Notes under the pieces: generated by a model | What the model saw: only the letters and a program-made list of their open reading frames with translations | The model's database searches: none | What the model was told of the DNA's origin: nothing | Shown: positions 8,461 through 18,636 of the stretch, piece by piece | Layout of the letters: each line of letters starts with the position of its first letter | Position numbering within the stretch: position 1 is the stretch's first letter | Source of the DNA: an uncultured Dialister sp. | Lineage (GTDB): Bacteria; Bacillota; Negativicutes; Veillonellales; Dialisteraceae | DNA: 64,000 bases | Assembly: GCA_934178345.1 (NCBI GenBank) | Contig: CAKPQG010000012.1 | Coordinates: 8,482 to 72,481, forward strand | Direction: 5' to 3' | Made by a program: the position numbers and the translations under genes

Positions 8461-8975
8461 CTGGTGGTTTGTGACTAGTGACTAGTGGCTGGTAGCTAGG
8501 GATTAGTGGCTAGGGATTAGTGGCTAGGGATTAGGTTTGCGATACGAGAAAACCGCTAGTTTCAAACCTCCGCGGCGCTTCCATATTCTTATGCGTCGCA
8601 CCACAAATTTGAAAGTAGCAGGGATGAGTAGCTAGGGATTAGGGATTGGGGATTAGGAGTCTCGAGTGACTTGTGACTTGTGACTGGTGACTAAATGCCA
8701 CTTTCGGGCATCGCCACTATATGTACTCCGCGGCGCTTAGATCCTTCGACTCAGTTCTCCTGTTTCAGATAAGCCATTTTCTAACATACGACTTTTTTCT
8801 CCGCTCAGGATGACGAAATGCGCCGCACCTTCCCCGCCCTACCCTCAGAACCTATAGAACCTGCTGAACCTTTTTTGCAAACAATCAAGGGGCAGCACGC
8901 CCCACGGGTTAACCCTGAACCCTGAACCTTGAACCCTGAACCCTGAACCTTGAACCCTGAACCTTGAACCTTCTT
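8458..8975. repeat. Two mosaic repeat units in a 646-bp gap before ftsH
   Basis: From hpt: GTGACTAG/GGGATTAG heptamers (8470-8533), the hairpin-forming GGTTTGCGATACGAG...GTTTCAAACC (8533-8568), and a class-B core GCGGCGCTTCC...TGCGTCGC (8571-8598). A second unit has GATTAGGGATTGGGGATTAGG, GTGACTTGTGACTGG and TTTCGGGCATCGCC (8702-8715). It is interrupted by a GATCCTTCGACTC...CGCTCAGGATGACG repeat (8750-8816). TGAACCC heptamers end it (8910-8972). The ftsH promoter lies just beyond. Confidence 0.8.
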
Positions 8976-8982
8976 TTCTTTG

Positions 8983-9012
8983 TTGCCTTCTTACATACTT
9001 ATATGCTAAAAT
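8983..9012 (+). promoter_or_regulatory. Promoter of ftsH
   Basis: TTGCCT (8983-8988), an 18-bp spacer and TAAAAT (9007-9012) with an extended TG at 9004-9005. It directly follows the CCCTGAA repeat array and leaves a leader of about 90 nt. Confidence 0.65.
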
Positions 9013-9106
9013 TAGATATTATTCAGAACTATCAATCTATGGGGTGAAAAAACCTATTGAATGGGTCGTTTATATTTCACAGGAAATATAGAGAAGGAGG
9101 AAAATA

Positions 9107-11002
9107 TTGAATAAATTTGTAAAGAATGTGGCCCTCTATGTGCTTCTGATCATTATAGCGGTCTCCATATTCAATACCTTTGTTCATCCTCAGGAAAAGC
9201 ACTCGGAAATCACCTACAGCGATTTCATTTCGCAGGTCGAGAAGAAGAATGTCGACTCCGTGACGATGACGAACAATTCCATCAGCGGCAAGCTGAAGGA
9301 TGGCAGCGAATTTGCTACCTATGCACCGGACAATGACGCGCAGCTCCTGCCGAAGCTTTCGGAGGGCGGTGTCATCATCACGGCAAAACCGCCGGAACAG
9401 CCGTCCTGGTGGATGAATCTGCTCTCTTCTCTGCTTCCGATCATCATCCTGGTCGGCGTGTGGTTCTGGATCATGAACCAGACACAGGGCGGCGGCGGAC
9501 GTGTCATGAGCTTTGGCAAGTCCAGAGCGAAGATGACTGCCGAAGGCCAGGTCCACGTGAATTTCTCTGATGTCGCAGGGGAAGACGAAGCGAAGGAAGA
9601 GCTCTCCGAAGTGGTGGATTTCCTGAAAAATCCGGGCCGCTATACGGCGATCGGCGCGAAGATCCCGAAGGGCGTGCTCCTTGTCGGTCCGCCAGGGACA
9701 GGTAAGACCCTGCTTGCCAAAGCAGTGGCCGGTGAAGCGAAGGTGCCGTTCTTCTCCATCTCCGGCTCTGACTTTGTAGAAATGTTTGTCGGTGTCGGCG
9801 CTTCCCGTGTCCGTGACCTCTTTGCTCAGGCGAAGAAGAATGCGCCATGCATCGTCTTCATCGATGAAATCGATGCGGTGGGCCGTCAGAGAGGCAGCGG
9901 CCTCGGCGGTGGGCATGACGAAAGAGAACAGACGCTGAACCAGCTCTTGGTCGAGATGGATGGCTTCGGCTCGAATGAAGGCATCATCACCATCGCTGCG
10001 ACGAACCGTCCGGATATCCTCGATCCGGCGCTGCTGCGTCCGGGTCGTTTCGACCGCCGCGTCGTTGTCGGCCGTCCTGACCTCAGAGGCCGTCTTGCGA
10101 TCCTGCGTGTCCATGCGAAGAACAAACCGCTGGAACCGGATGTCGATCTCAATACCATCGCCAAGAAAGTCCCGGGCTTCACAGGGGCTGATCTTGCGAA
10201 CATGCTGAATGAAGCGGCACTTCTGGCTGCCCGTCAGAACAGAAAGACGATCTCCATGGCCGATCTGGAAGAGGCCAGCGAAAAGGTCAGCTACGGCCCG
10301 GAAAGAAAGAGCCATAAGGTCAGCGATGAGGAAAGAAGAATCACCGCGTACCACGAATCCGGCCATGCCATCATGGCGACCCTGCTGAAGGATGCGGATC
10401 CGGTGCACAAAGTCACCATCATTCCGCGCGGACAGGCGGGCGGCTACACCATGATGCTCCCGCATGAAGAGCGCTCCTTCATCACGAAGTCGCATCTTCT
10501 TGCCCAGCTGCGTGTCGCTCTCGGCGGCCGCTGCGCGGAAAAGATCATTTTCAATGAAATCTCCAGCGGTGCGTCCGGCGACCTGCAGCAGGTGACCGGG
10601 ATCCTCCGCAAGATGATCATGGAATGGGGCATGAGCGATCGCTTAGGACCGATGATCTTCGGCGAACATCAGGAACAGATCTTCCTCGGCAAGCAGCTCG
10701 GCTCGGAAAGAAACTACGGCGAGACTGTAGCCACCATCATCGATGAAGAAATGCACAAGTACCTCGATGAAGCGTATAATGATACCATGCAGACACTGAC
10801 GGACAATATGCCTGTCTTGGAAGCGATGGCGCAGGCGCTCCTCGAGGTGGAAACCATCGATCATAAACAGGTGGAAAACCTCTTCAAGTATCACTCCCTC
10901 TATGCACCGGGAGAAGAACCGAAGAAGGAAGAAGACGAAGAGTCTCCGCTTCCGCCGATGCCAAAGGATGAAGGCCCGGCTCCTTCCCTCTATAGCGAAT
11001 AA
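9107..11002 (+). CDS. ftsH: ATP-dependent zinc metalloprotease FtsH
   Basis: A membrane-anchored AAA+ protease that extracts and degrades misfolded membrane proteins and regulators as a hexamer facing the cytoplasm. The 631 residues show TM1 (about 6-24), an extracytoplasmic domain, TM2 (about 104-124), the AAA module with Walker A GPPGTGKT (194-201), Walker [13 protein letters not shown], the SRH ([20 protein letters not shown]) and the M41 zinc motif HESGH (His416, Glu417, His420). The start is TTG at 9107, 5 nt after a strong GAAGGAGG; no better in-frame start exists. It closes the divIC-yabR-ppx-tilS-hpt-ftsH cluster and has its own promoter and terminator. Confidence 0.97.
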   Translation: MNKFVKNVALYVLLIIIAVSIFNTFVHPQEKHSEITYSDFISQVEKKNVDSVTMTNNSISGKLKDGSEFATYAPDNDAQLLPKLSEGGVIITAKPPEQPSWWMNLLSSLLPIIILVGVWFWIMNQTQGGGGRVMSFGKSRAKMTAEGQVHVNFSDVAGEDEAKEELSEVVDFLKNPGRYTAIGAKIPKGVLLVGPPGTGKTLLAKAVAGEAKVPFFSISGSDFVEMFVGVGASRVRDLFAQAKKNAPCIVFIDEIDAVGRQRGSGLGGGHDEREQTLNQLLVEMDGFGSNEGIITIAATNRPDILDPALLRPGRFDRRVVVGRPDLRGRLAILRVHAKNKPLEPDVDLNTIAKKVPGFTGADLANMLNEAALLAARQNRKTISMADLEEASEKVSYGPERKSHKVSDEERRITAYHESGHAIMATLLKDADPVHKVTIIPRGQAGGYTMMLPHEERSFITKSHLLAQLRVALGGRCAEKIIFNEISSGASGDLQQVTGILRKMIMEWGMSDRLGPMIFGEHQEQIFLGKQLGSERNYGETVATIIDEEMHKYLDEAYNDTMQTLTDNMPVLEAMAQALLEVETIDHKQVENLFKYHSLYAPGEEPKKEEDEESPLPPMPKDEGPAPSLYSE

Positions 11003-11020
11003 TACGATAGAGCTTGACAG

Positions 11021-11049
11021 AACGCCTCCGCATTGCGGGGGCGTTTTCT
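11021..11049 (+). terminator. Intrinsic terminator of ftsH
   Basis: AACGCCTCCGC and GCGGGGGCGTT form a GC-rich stem with a short ATT loop, followed by TTCTTTT. Confidence 0.85.
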
Positions 11050-11211
11050 TTTGCTTTTCGCAAAAGTTTTAGAACGTTTTACGAACGTGAGAGGAAAAAC
11101 GTGGTAACATAGGGGTGACTGGTGACTGGTGAGAGCAGCCTTGTCCTTAAACTACTCTTCTGAACCTACTCCCCTTTTTCTATCACTCTTTCTACAAGGA
11201 GATTCTATACA

Positions 11212-13572
11212 ATGACACTTGACGAATTACAAATCGGCCAGTCGGCCACGCTCACGACCGTCGGCGGAGAGGGCGCGCTTAGACAGCATTTTCTGGACAT
11301 GGGCCTCATTCCGGGAGAAGAGGTGACGCTGGTGCGCTTCGCGCCTTTGGGCGATCCCATGGAGCTCATGGTGCAGGGCTATGAGCTGACACTCCGAAAA
11401 GATGATGCGCGAAAGATCGTAGTGACGAATGCGCATGAGGCAGCGGCGAAAGCAGGAAAGCAGCTGCGCCCGGAAGCGTCTCGGTATCTTCATCCCGGTC
11501 TCGGTGAGCCGGGCAAGTATCATGAAGAGTCGAAGTACTCAGAGGTCAAGCCGATCGAAGGCAGACTGACTTTTGCGCTCGTCGGCAACCAGAATTGCGG
11601 CAAGACGACGCTCTTCAACCAGCTGACCGGCTCCAACCAGCATGTCGGCAATTTCCCCGGGGTCACGGTGGATCAGAAGACGGGCGTGATTCGCGGCTAT
11701 CCGGAGGCAGAGGTGGTGGATCTGCCGGGGATTTATTCCCTCTCTCCGTATACGAGCGAGGAAATTGTCTCTCGAGAATTTATCCTCAAACAAAAGCCGA
11801 CGGGCATCATCAATATCGTGGATGCGACGAATCTCACGCGCAATCTTTATCTCACCATGCAGCTGATGGAGCTTGATATACCGATGGTGCTTGCGATCAA
11901 TATGATGGATGAAATGGAAAGCAACGGCGGTTCGATTCTGATCAATGAGATGGAGCGTCTCTTGCAGATCCCGGTCGTACCGATTTCCGCTGTCAAGAAT
12001 CAAGGCGTGGGCGAGCTCGTGAAGCATGCGATCCATGTCGCACGCTATCAGGAGAAACCGGGCATCACTGATTTCTGCGACAAGAATGACCATCATGGGG
12101 CTCTCCACCGCGCCCTGCATGGCATCATGCATCTCATCGAGGACCATGCGAAAGCAGCTGGCATCCCGCTGCGCTTTGCGGCCTCCAAGCTGGTCGAGGG
12201 CGATCCTCTCGTGGAGCAGGCGCTCGCTCTGGAGGCGAATGAGAAAGAGCTTTTGCGGCACATTCTCACGCAGCTTGAAGAAGAGCGCGGCCTTGACTGC
12301 GCGGCTGCGATGGCGGATATGCGCTTCCTCTTCATCCGCCGCCTCTGTGAACGGACGGTGGTGAAGCCGCAAGAAAGTAAAGAGCATGCGCGCAGCCAGA
12401 AAATCGACCGCATTCTCACGGGAAAGTACACGGCCATCCCGATTTTTGTCCTCATCATGGGACTGGTCTTCTTTCTCACCTTTAATGTCATCGGTGCTTT
12501 CCTGCAGGACGCTTTGGCAGATGGCATCGATCAGGTGACAGAGTGGGCGGATGCATGGCTCACGGCAGAGGCGGTGAATCCCGCCATCCGCTCGCTGGTG
12601 GTGGATGCCATTTTCCAAGGCGTCGGCAGCGTCCTTTCTTTCGTGCCGGTGATCGCCGTCTTGTTTTTCTTCCTGTCTCTTTTGGAAGACGGGGGCTATA
12701 TGGCGCGCATCGCCTTCGTCATGGATAAGCTGCTCAGAAAGCTGGGGCTCTCCGGACGCAGCATCGTGCCGCTTCTTGTCGGCTTTGGCTGCACGGTTCC
12801 CGCTGTCATGGCGACGCGGACGCTGCCCTCGGAGCGTGACCGCCGCATGACTATCATGCTTATCCCCTTCATGAGCTGCTCGGCCAAGGTGCCGATCTAT
12901 GCCTTCTTCACGGCGGCCTTCTTCCCGCGAAATGGGGCGCTCGTCATGACAGGGCTCTATCTCTTCGGCATCGGGATGGCGATCCTGACCGCCCTCCTTT
13001 TCAAGCACACTCTTTTCAAGGGAGAACCGGTGCCCTTTGTCATGGAGCTTCCGAATTATCGCATGCCCGGCATGAAAAATGTTCTGCGCCTCATGTGGGA
13101 TAAGGCCAGAGATTTCCTCGAGCGTGCTTTCACGGTCATCTTCGTCGGCACCATCATCATCTGGCTTCTGCAGAACTTTGATGTCCGTCTCAATATGGTG
13201 GCAGACTCGAAAGACAGCATCCTTGCTCTTGCGGCTGGCGCTGTCGCGCCGCTCTTTGCGCCGCTCGGTCTTGCAGACTGGAGACTCTCGACCGCGCTCA
13301 TCTCCGGATTCATGGCCAAGGAGAGTGTCGTCTCTACCCTGACGGTCCTCTATGGGACGGAGGGAAATCTCTCTTCGCTTCTGACACCGGGCATGGCGCT
13401 CACCTTCCTGACCTTTTGCCTGCTCTACACGCCCTGCATCGCGGCGATCACTTCCGTCAAGCGGGAGAATGGGACGGGATGGGCTGTGGGGATGATTGCC
13501 TTCCAGTGTGTCATCGCCTGGCTCGCTGCCTTCGCGGTGCATCTCATACTGTCTGCCTTTGGCGTGGCATAA
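11212..13572 (+). CDS. feoB: Ferrous iron transporter, FeoA-FeoB fusion
   Basis: A GTP-dependent Fe(II) uptake protein of the inner membrane. Residues 1-75 are a complete FeoA (SH3-like) domain (IGQSATL, LDMGLIPGEEVTLVRFAPLGDP) that is normally a separate gene. Then a linker, the FeoB G domain (G1 GNQNCGKTT from residue 125, G3 VDLPGIYSLSPYT, G4 NMMD) and about eight helices from residue ~405 with the two Gate motifs, including LLVGFGCTVPAVMATRTL. A separate small FeoC/FeoA gene was not seen. The start follows ACAAGGAGATTC. Expression is expected under low iron, but no clear Fur box was recognised upstream. Confidence 0.95.
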   Translation: MTLDELQIGQSATLTTVGGEGALRQHFLDMGLIPGEEVTLVRFAPLGDPMELMVQGYELTLRKDDARKIVVTNAHEAAAKAGKQLRPEASRYLHPGLGEPGKYHEESKYSEVKPIEGRLTFALVGNQNCGKTTLFNQLTGSNQHVGNFPGVTVDQKTGVIRGYPEAEVVDLPGIYSLSPYTSEEIVSREFILKQKPTGIINIVDATNLTRNLYLTMQLMELDIPMVLAINMMDEMESNGGSILINEMERLLQIPVVPISAVKNQGVGELVKHAIHVARYQEKPGITDFCDKNDHHGALHRALHGIMHLIEDHAKAAGIPLRFAASKLVEGDPLVEQALALEANEKELLRHILTQLEEERGLDCAAAMADMRFLFIRRLCERTVVKPQESKEHARSQKIDRILTGKYTAIPIFVLIMGLVFFLTFNVIGAFLQDALADGIDQVTEWADAWLTAEAVNPAIRSLVVDAIFQGVGSVLSFVPVIAVLFFFLSLLEDGGYMARIAFVMDKLLRKLGLSGRSIVPLLVGFGCTVPAVMATRTLPSERDRRMTIMLIPFMSCSAKVPIYAFFTAAFFPRNGALVMTGLYLFGIGMAILTALLFKHTLFKGEPVPFVMELPNYRMPGMKNVLRLMWDKARDFLERAFTVIFVGTIIIWLLQNFDVRLNMVADSKDSILALAAGAVAPLFAPLGLADWRLSTALISGFMAKESVVSTLTVLYGTEGNLSSLLTPGMALTFLTFCLLYTPCIAAITSVKRENGTGWAVGMIAFQCVIAWLAAFAVHLILSAFGVA

Positions 13573-13586
13573 GGACAAGAAAATAC

Positions 13587-13646
13587 AAACTTTCATACGA
13601 GACTTTTGCGGATACGGGCAAAGAGTCACGTATGAAAGTTTTTTGC
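13587..13646 (+). terminator. Terminator-like hairpin after feoB
   Basis: A perfect 13-bp inverted repeat (AAACTTTCATACG at 13587-13599, CGTATGAAAGTTT at 13630-13642) with a 30-nt loop is followed by a T-rich run. Confidence 0.65.
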
Positions 13647-13671
13647 TTTTCTATGCGATTGTTCTTTTTTA

Positions 13672-13701
13672 TTGACGGCTTTTCTTTTTTGGTGCTATGA
13701 T
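13672..13701 (+). promoter_or_regulatory. Promoter of the RND adaptor-pump operon
   Basis: TTGACG (13672-13677), an 18-bp spacer and TATGAT (13696-13701) precede the adaptor start at 13733 by about 30 nt. Confidence 0.7.
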
Positions 13702-13732
13702 GAGAAAAATCCGTGAAGAAAAGGAGACTCTT

Positions 13733-14905
13733 ATGATTCAAAAAATATGGCAGAAGAAAGCGCTGCTCGTCCTATTCCTGTGTGCCCTCGCGTCGGGGAT
13801 GATGGCAGGATGCGGGCAAACCGCGCCGAAGGCGAGCGCGGTAGCTGTGAAGACACTCCCTGTGCAGAAGAAAGATGTCGCCGTCTCAAAGCAGTATGCC
13901 GGACAGGTAAAGGCACTGGATGCTGTCTCGATCAAGCCGAAGGTGTCGGGGACGATCGTGGAAAAGTATATCCAGAGCGGGCAGTTCGTCGAAAAAGGAC
14001 AGCCGCTCTACAAGATCGATGACCGGCAGTATTCGACCGAGGTGCTCTCCGCGGAGTCCAATGTGGATAAAGCCCTGACGACACTGAACAATTCGAGGAT
14101 CGATCTCAATCGCTATGAGAAGCTCGCAGAGACAGGGGCGATCTCGGAGCAGACGCTGACGACGCAGCGAGCGACGGTTGCGACGAATGAGTCGAATTAT
14201 CGGAACATGCAGTCGCTCCTGCAGAAGGCACAGGAGAATCTGGATGATACCGTCATCCGTTCGCCGATTTCCGGCAAGCTCTCTGTGAATGAGATGTCGC
14301 CGGGGAGCTTTGTGACGACGGGAAATACGGAGCTGGTCTCTGTCGGCTCCGTGAATCCGATCGCCGTGCAGTTCTCCGTCTCTGAAAATGAGCTTCTGAA
14401 TTTCAAGCAGGCTGTGATGGAGAATCAGCAAGACGCGCTGCCGCCCGATCAAATGGTCCCCCAGGCGACGCTCACCCTGAGCAATGGCATGAAGCTTTCG
14501 GAAGTTTCGAAAAACTATGTGATGGATCGCGAGGTCTCGCAGAGTACGGGGACGATCACGATGAAGGCGATTTTTGAAAATACGGAGCATATCCTCCTGC
14601 CGGGGATGTTCGCCCGCGTGACGCTGACCAGCCCCATGCAGCAGGATGTACTCCTCGTGCCGGAGCGTGCGGTGCAGCAGGTCCTGGATAAGTCCTTCGT
14701 CATCGTATGCGGCGACGACAATCAGTCCGTCTCGAAGATCGTGACGCTCGGTGATAAGGTGGGCAGCTACTACATCGTGAAGAAGGGACTCACCGAAAAG
14801 GATGTCGTCGTCGTCGAAGGCCTGACGAATCTGAAGGAGGGCCAGACGCTGAATCCGACGGCTGCTACGGCGGAAGAATTGGGATTGTCAATGAAAGATG
14901 AATGA
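13733..14905 (+). CDS. RND efflux periplasmic adaptor (membrane fusion protein)
   Basis: The start is 13733 behind AAGGAGA (13721-13727). The 390-residue protein is a probable lipoprotein: hydrophobic signal then MAGC with lipidated Cys27. Domains follow the AcrA/MexA order: lipoyl/biotinyl half-motif (VSGTIVEKYIQSGQFVEKG), an alpha-hairpin rich in coiled-coil residues (about 95-165), the returning lipoyl half (VIRSPISGKLS), then beta-barrel and membrane-proximal domains. It links the inner-membrane pump encoded next (15379) to an outer-membrane channel; no TolC-like gene is in the window. The adaptor and pump genes are separated by 473 bp of repeats, so cotranscription is uncertain. Confidence 0.93.
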   Translation: MIQKIWQKKALLVLFLCALASGMMAGCGQTAPKASAVAVKTLPVQKKDVAVSKQYAGQVKALDAVSIKPKVSGTIVEKYIQSGQFVEKGQPLYKIDDRQYSTEVLSAESNVDKALTTLNNSRIDLNRYEKLAETGAISEQTLTTQRATVATNESNYRNMQSLLQKAQENLDDTVIRSPISGKLSVNEMSPGSFVTTGNTELVSVGSVNPIAVQFSVSENELLNFKQAVMENQQDALPPDQMVPQATLTLSNGMKLSEVSKNYVMDREVSQSTGTITMKAIFENTEHILLPGMFARVTLTSPMQQDVLLVPERAVQQVLDKSFVIVCGDDNQSVSKIVTLGDKVGSYYIVKKGLTEKDVVVVEGLTNLKEGQTLNPTAATAEELGLSMKDE

Positions 14906-14939
14906 GGATTGGCGGCGATGGCGTTCTCATATGGATTTA

Positions 14940-15352
14940 AATGGGTTCAGGGTTCAGGTTGATGGGTTCAGGGTTGTGGTGGCAGCTTCGCTGCAAAATA
15001 TATCTGCGGCGAAGCCGCCACACGAGCTACGTTTGAAAGCAGGTATGAGTGGCTAGGGATTAAGGACTGGGAGCCGCAAGTGACTGGTGACTAAATACCA
15101 CCTTCGGGCATCGCCCCATATATACTCGCGGCGAAGCCGCCACCTTCATTCCTAATTCCTCATTCGCGCAAAGCTTTCATTCATAATCAGTGGACGGAGC
15201 CGTCCCACGAGCTAACCCCGAACCCCGAACCCCGAACCCTGAACCCCGAACCCTGAACCCCGAACCCTGAACCCCGAACCCTGAACCCTGAACCCTAATC
15301 CCTAGTCCCTAGCTACTAGTCACTAGTCACCAGTCCCAAGTCACCAGTCCCA
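14940..15352. repeat. Two mosaic repeat units between RND adaptor and pump genes
   Basis: Unit one in one orientation: GGGTTCAGGGTTCAGG (14944) with GGCAGCTTCGCTGC and a GCGGCGAAGCCGC core (14984-15020). Unit two in the other: TTTGAAAGCAGG (15031), GTGACTGGTGAC (15080), CTTCGGGCATCGCC, GCGGCGAAGCCGC, ATTCCTA, then a long CCCCGAA/CCCTGAA heptamer array (15213-15297) and CTAGTCC/CAGTCAC heptamers to 15352. No promoter was evident; the pump gene has its own AACGGAGA ribosome site. Confidence 0.8.
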
Positions 15353-15378
15353 AGTCACTATACAAACGGAGATACCTT

Positions 15379-18300
15379 ATGTCAAAATTCTTTATCCGGC
15401 GGCCGATCTTTGCGATCGTGGTCTCGCTGATCATTGTGCTTCTCGGGCTGATTTCTCTGGTCAGTCTGCCGATCGCGCAGTATCCGCAGATTTCACCGCC
15501 GACCATCAATCTGTCCGCTAGCTATACGGGCGCGAATGCGGAGACGGTGAATCAGACTGTCGCACAGGTGCTCGAGAACCAGCTGAACGGCATCGAAGGC
15601 ATGGACTACATGTCGTCGACCTCTTCCAATAACGGGAGCTACAGCCTGTCGATCGTTTTCGATCTTGATACGGATGGCAATACGGATTCTGTCAATGTAC
15701 AGAATACGGCAAATCTCGCGAAGAACGGGCTGCCGAGCGAGGTGCAGCAGACGGGGCTGTCTGTCCGCAAGTCCTCCGGGGATATGGCGCTCATGGTGAA
15801 TCTGTATTCGCCGAATAACACATATGACACCGCGTTTCTCAAAAACTATGCAGATATTTACCTCCTGGATAAGCTGAAGCGCGTCTCGGGGGTCGGCAAT
15901 GTGAATGCCTTCGGCTCGACGTATGCGATGCGCGTGTGGCTGAATCCGGACAAGCTCGCGGAGCGCGGGCTCACGGTCTCGGACGTGACGAGCGCCATCA
16001 AGGAGCAGAATCAGGCGGCTCCGGCGGGCACGGTCGGCGCACCGCCGACGCCGAAAAATCAGGAGAAGCAGTACAGTGCGAAGGTGGAAGGCCGTCTGTC
16101 TACGCCGGAGCAGTTCGGGAATATCATCATCAAGTCGGGAAGCGATGGCCAGTTCGTCCGCCTGCGCGATGTGGCAGAGGTGGAAACAGGCGCGCAGAGC
16201 TCCTCGGCGGACTCGAAGCTCGACGGCAAGACGGGGGTCGGCTTTGGTGTGCAGCTGACGAGTGATGCGAATACGCTCGAATCAGTCACGGCGGTGAAGA
16301 AGATCCTCGCGGAGGCGAAGGATGATTTCCCGCCGGATCTCGAGTACAAGATCGTCGTCGATAACACGGCTTTTATCAATGCATCGATTTCCGAAGTGGT
16401 CGATACCTTCATCGAAGCGCTGCTCCTTGTCGTTCTGGTCGTCTTTGTATTTCTGCAGAAATGGCGCACGACCCTTATCCCGATCCTTGCGGTGCCAGTC
16501 TCCATCATCGGTACGTTTGCGACCTTTGTCGTGCTTGGTTTCACCATCAATACACTGACGCTTTTTGCACTGGTGCTTGCCATCGGCATGGTCGTCGATG
16601 ATGCAATCGTTGTCATCGAAAACGTGGAGGAGCATATGGCCAAAGACCATATGCCGGTGAAGGAGTCCACAGAAAAGGCGATGGATGAGGTGCAGGGACC
16701 GATCATCGCGACGACCGCGGTGCTGGCTGCCATTTTCGTCCCGGTCGCTTTCCTCGGCGGGACGATGGGTGTCCTCTACAAGCAGTTTGCGATCACCATC
16801 ACGGTATCCGTGGCGATCTCCGCTCTGGTCGCACTGACTTTGACACCGGCGCTCTGCGGGATGCTCCTCAAGGCGGACGATACCGCCGTCTCGAAAGGCG
16901 TGATCGGACGCTTCTTTGACCGATTCAACAGCGCTTTTGATGCGGTGCGTGATGCGTACACGAGAAAAGTCGGCTGGATGATTTTCCATCTGAAGTACGC
17001 GGTCTGCTTCCTCGTGATCGTGGTGGGGCTCATGGGGCTTTTCTACAAGCTCGTCCCTTCGACTTTTGTGCCGAATGAAGACCAGGGCATGTTCATCGCT
17101 TCGGTCACGATGCCGGAAGGCACTTCGATGAACCAGACGGTCAAGGTCGTCGATGCGGTCGCCAAGGAAACAAAGACGCTCCCCGGCGTCGATGCCGTCA
17201 TGACGAATACCTCGGCAAGCTCGGCGAATCTTTTCGTCCGCCTCAAGGACTGGGATGAACGCACCGGCAAGGAGGAAAGTCTCTCAGCGATCCTTTCGGC
17301 TTTCAATCAGAAGATCGGAGGGGCGCATCCGGAGGCGCAGGTCATGGCCTTTGGTCCCTCTGCGCTGCCGGGCCTCGGCATGGAAGGCGGATGGGCGATG
17401 CAGGTGCAGGACAATACCGGCCTCTCTGATGAGGAGCTGGGAAATCTGGCATCCAAGATCGTGGCTGCGGCGAACCAGCGTCCGGAGCTCTCTGCCGTTC
17501 GCAGCAATTTCAAAGCCAATACCCCGAGCTATGAGTATCAGGTGGATCGCGAGAAGGTCAAGAGCCTTGGCATCCAGCTCTCCGATGTTTTCACCGCGCT
17601 GCAGGTGAATTTCGGCGGCACGCAGGTGAATGATTTCAACCAGTTCGGACGCTCGTACAAGGTCATGCTGCAGGCTGATACCCGCTACCGCTCGGAAGCG
17701 GACAGCCTGAAGTTTATTTCCGTCAAATCCAAAACGGGCGATATGATCCCGCTCGATACCATCCTGACCAAGTCCATCACGACCGGCCCCTCCTCCATCA
17801 GCCGCTTCAATGGCGTGCGCTCCATCTCCATCCAAGGCAGCGCGGGGAGCGGCTACAGCTCCGGCGAAGCCATGGCAGCGGCAGAAGCGGTCGTGAAGGA
17901 GATCGCTCCGGCGGGGACCACCATCGAGTGGTCCGGACAGAGCCGCGAAGAACAGAAGTCGGGCTCGTCTACGATGAAAGTCTTAGGGCTGGCGCTCGTC
18001 TTTGCCTTCCTCTGCCTCGCGGCGCTCTACGAGAGCTGGTCTGTGCCGCTCGCCGTCCTCTTCACGGTGCCGACGGGCATCTTCGGCGCTGTCTTCTCGG
18101 AGTATGTCGTGAACAAACTCGCCGCACTCCTCGGCTCGACGAGCGACGGCTACCAGAACAGCGTCTACATGCAGATCGGCATCATCATGATCATCGGGCT
18201 GGCCGCGAAAAATGCCATCCTCATCGTGGAATTTGCCAAAGAACGTGTCGATCATGGGATGGATCCGATGGACGCCGTCCTGGAAGCGGCAAGGCTTCGT

Positions 18301-18531
18301 TTTCGCCCGATCCTCATGACGGCCTTCACCTCCATCATCGGATGTCTCCCACTCGCGCTGGCGACCGGTGCCGGTGCAGCGGCTCGCTGCGGCATGGGCG
18401 TAGCTGTCGTGGGCGGCATGTGCTTCGCGACCCTCTTCGGCGTCTTCCTCATCCCGTGCTTCTACCTCGTGACAATGATTATCGCGCGGAGTATGGGGCG
18501 GATGGCAAAGGGTCGGGGAAGCGGCTTTTGA
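15379..18531 (+). CDS. RND multidrug efflux pump, AcrB/HAE1 family
   Basis: A full-length (1050-residue) inner-membrane antiporter that exports hydrophobic compounds through a tripartite pump driven by proton entry. It begins MSKFFIRRPIFAIVVSLIIV, the canonical N-terminus. The TM4 proton-relay pair GMVVDDAIVVIENVEEH places Asp407 and Asp408 exactly as in E. coli AcrB, and the TM10 Lys is in GLAAKNAILIVEF (Lys944). The repeat motif LRFRPILMTAFTSIIGCLPLALATGAGAA is near the C-terminus. The partner adaptor gene lies upstream. Presence of such a pump requires an outer membrane, supporting a diderm host. Confidence 0.96.
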   Translation: MSKFFIRRPIFAIVVSLIIVLLGLISLVSLPIAQYPQISPPTINLSASYTGANAETVNQTVAQVLENQLNGIEGMDYMSSTSSNNGSYSLSIVFDLDTDGNTDSVNVQNTANLAKNGLPSEVQQTGLSVRKSSGDMALMVNLYSPNNTYDTAFLKNYADIYLLDKLKRVSGVGNVNAFGSTYAMRVWLNPDKLAERGLTVSDVTSAIKEQNQAAPAGTVGAPPTPKNQEKQYSAKVEGRLSTPEQFGNIIIKSGSDGQFVRLRDVAEVETGAQSSSADSKLDGKTGVGFGVQLTSDANTLESVTAVKKILAEAKDDFPPDLEYKIVVDNTAFINASISEVVDTFIEALLLVVLVVFVFLQKWRTTLIPILAVPVSIIGTFATFVVLGFTINTLTLFALVLAIGMVVDDAIVVIENVEEHMAKDHMPVKESTEKAMDEVQGPIIATTAVLAAIFVPVAFLGGTMGVLYKQFAITITVSVAISALVALTLTPALCGMLLKADDTAVSKGVIGRFFDRFNSAFDAVRDAYTRKVGWMIFHLKYAVCFLVIVVGLMGLFYKLVPSTFVPNEDQGMFIASVTMPEGTSMNQTVKVVDAVAKETKTLPGVDAVMTNTSASSANLFVRLKDWDERTGKEESLSAILSAFNQKIGGAHPEAQVMAFGPSALPGLGMEGGWAMQVQDNTGLSDEELGNLASKIVAAANQRPELSAVRSNFKANTPSYEYQVDREKVKSLGIQLSDVFTALQVNFGGTQVNDFNQFGRSYKVMLQADTRYRSEADSLKFISVKSKTGDMIPLDTILTKSITTGPSSISRFNGVRSISIQGSAGSGYSSGEAMAAAEAVVKEIAPAGTTIEWSGQSREEQKSGSSTMKVLGLALVFAFLCLAALYESWSVPLAVLFTVPTGIFGAVFSEYVVNKLAALLGSTSDGYQNSVYMQIGIIMIIGLAAKNAILIVEFAKERVDHGMDPMDAVLEAARLRFRPILMTAFTSIIGCLPLALATGAGAAARCGMGVAVVGGMCFATLFGVFLIPCFYLVTMIIARSMGRMAKGRGSGF

Positions 18532-18636
18532 TGGAAAGGGCAGGCGGCTTTCCGTCCGCTTCTTCCCTTTGGGAAGCCGTCCGCATCTCTTTCCGGCGGA
18601 GCTAAGGGCGCATGCCTCATGGACTTCCCATTTCCA
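18532..18636. other. GC-rich gap with short inverted repeats after the RND pump gene
   Basis: GGCGGCTTTCCGTCCGC, TTCCC and GGGAAGC (about 18543-18584) can form small stems, possibly a weak terminator for the pump gene. Nothing else was recognised. Confidence 0.35.

Noticed and set aside
11539..13629. 696-codon open frame antisense to feoB, and similar long antisense frames opposite ftsH (9077-10495), tilS (6190-7497), the PEtN transferase (41965-43251), M18 (50849-51988) and guaB (53089-54327)
   Set aside because: They are composition shadows of GC-rich coding strands: no ribosome sites, no recognisable motifs, and low-complexity His/Arg/Asp-rich translations, while the opposite strands encode clear families.
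15213..15297. Telomere-like CCCTGAA array
   Set aside because: It is internal to a gene cluster and recurs in many gaps, so it is part of the mosaic repeat, not a replicon end.
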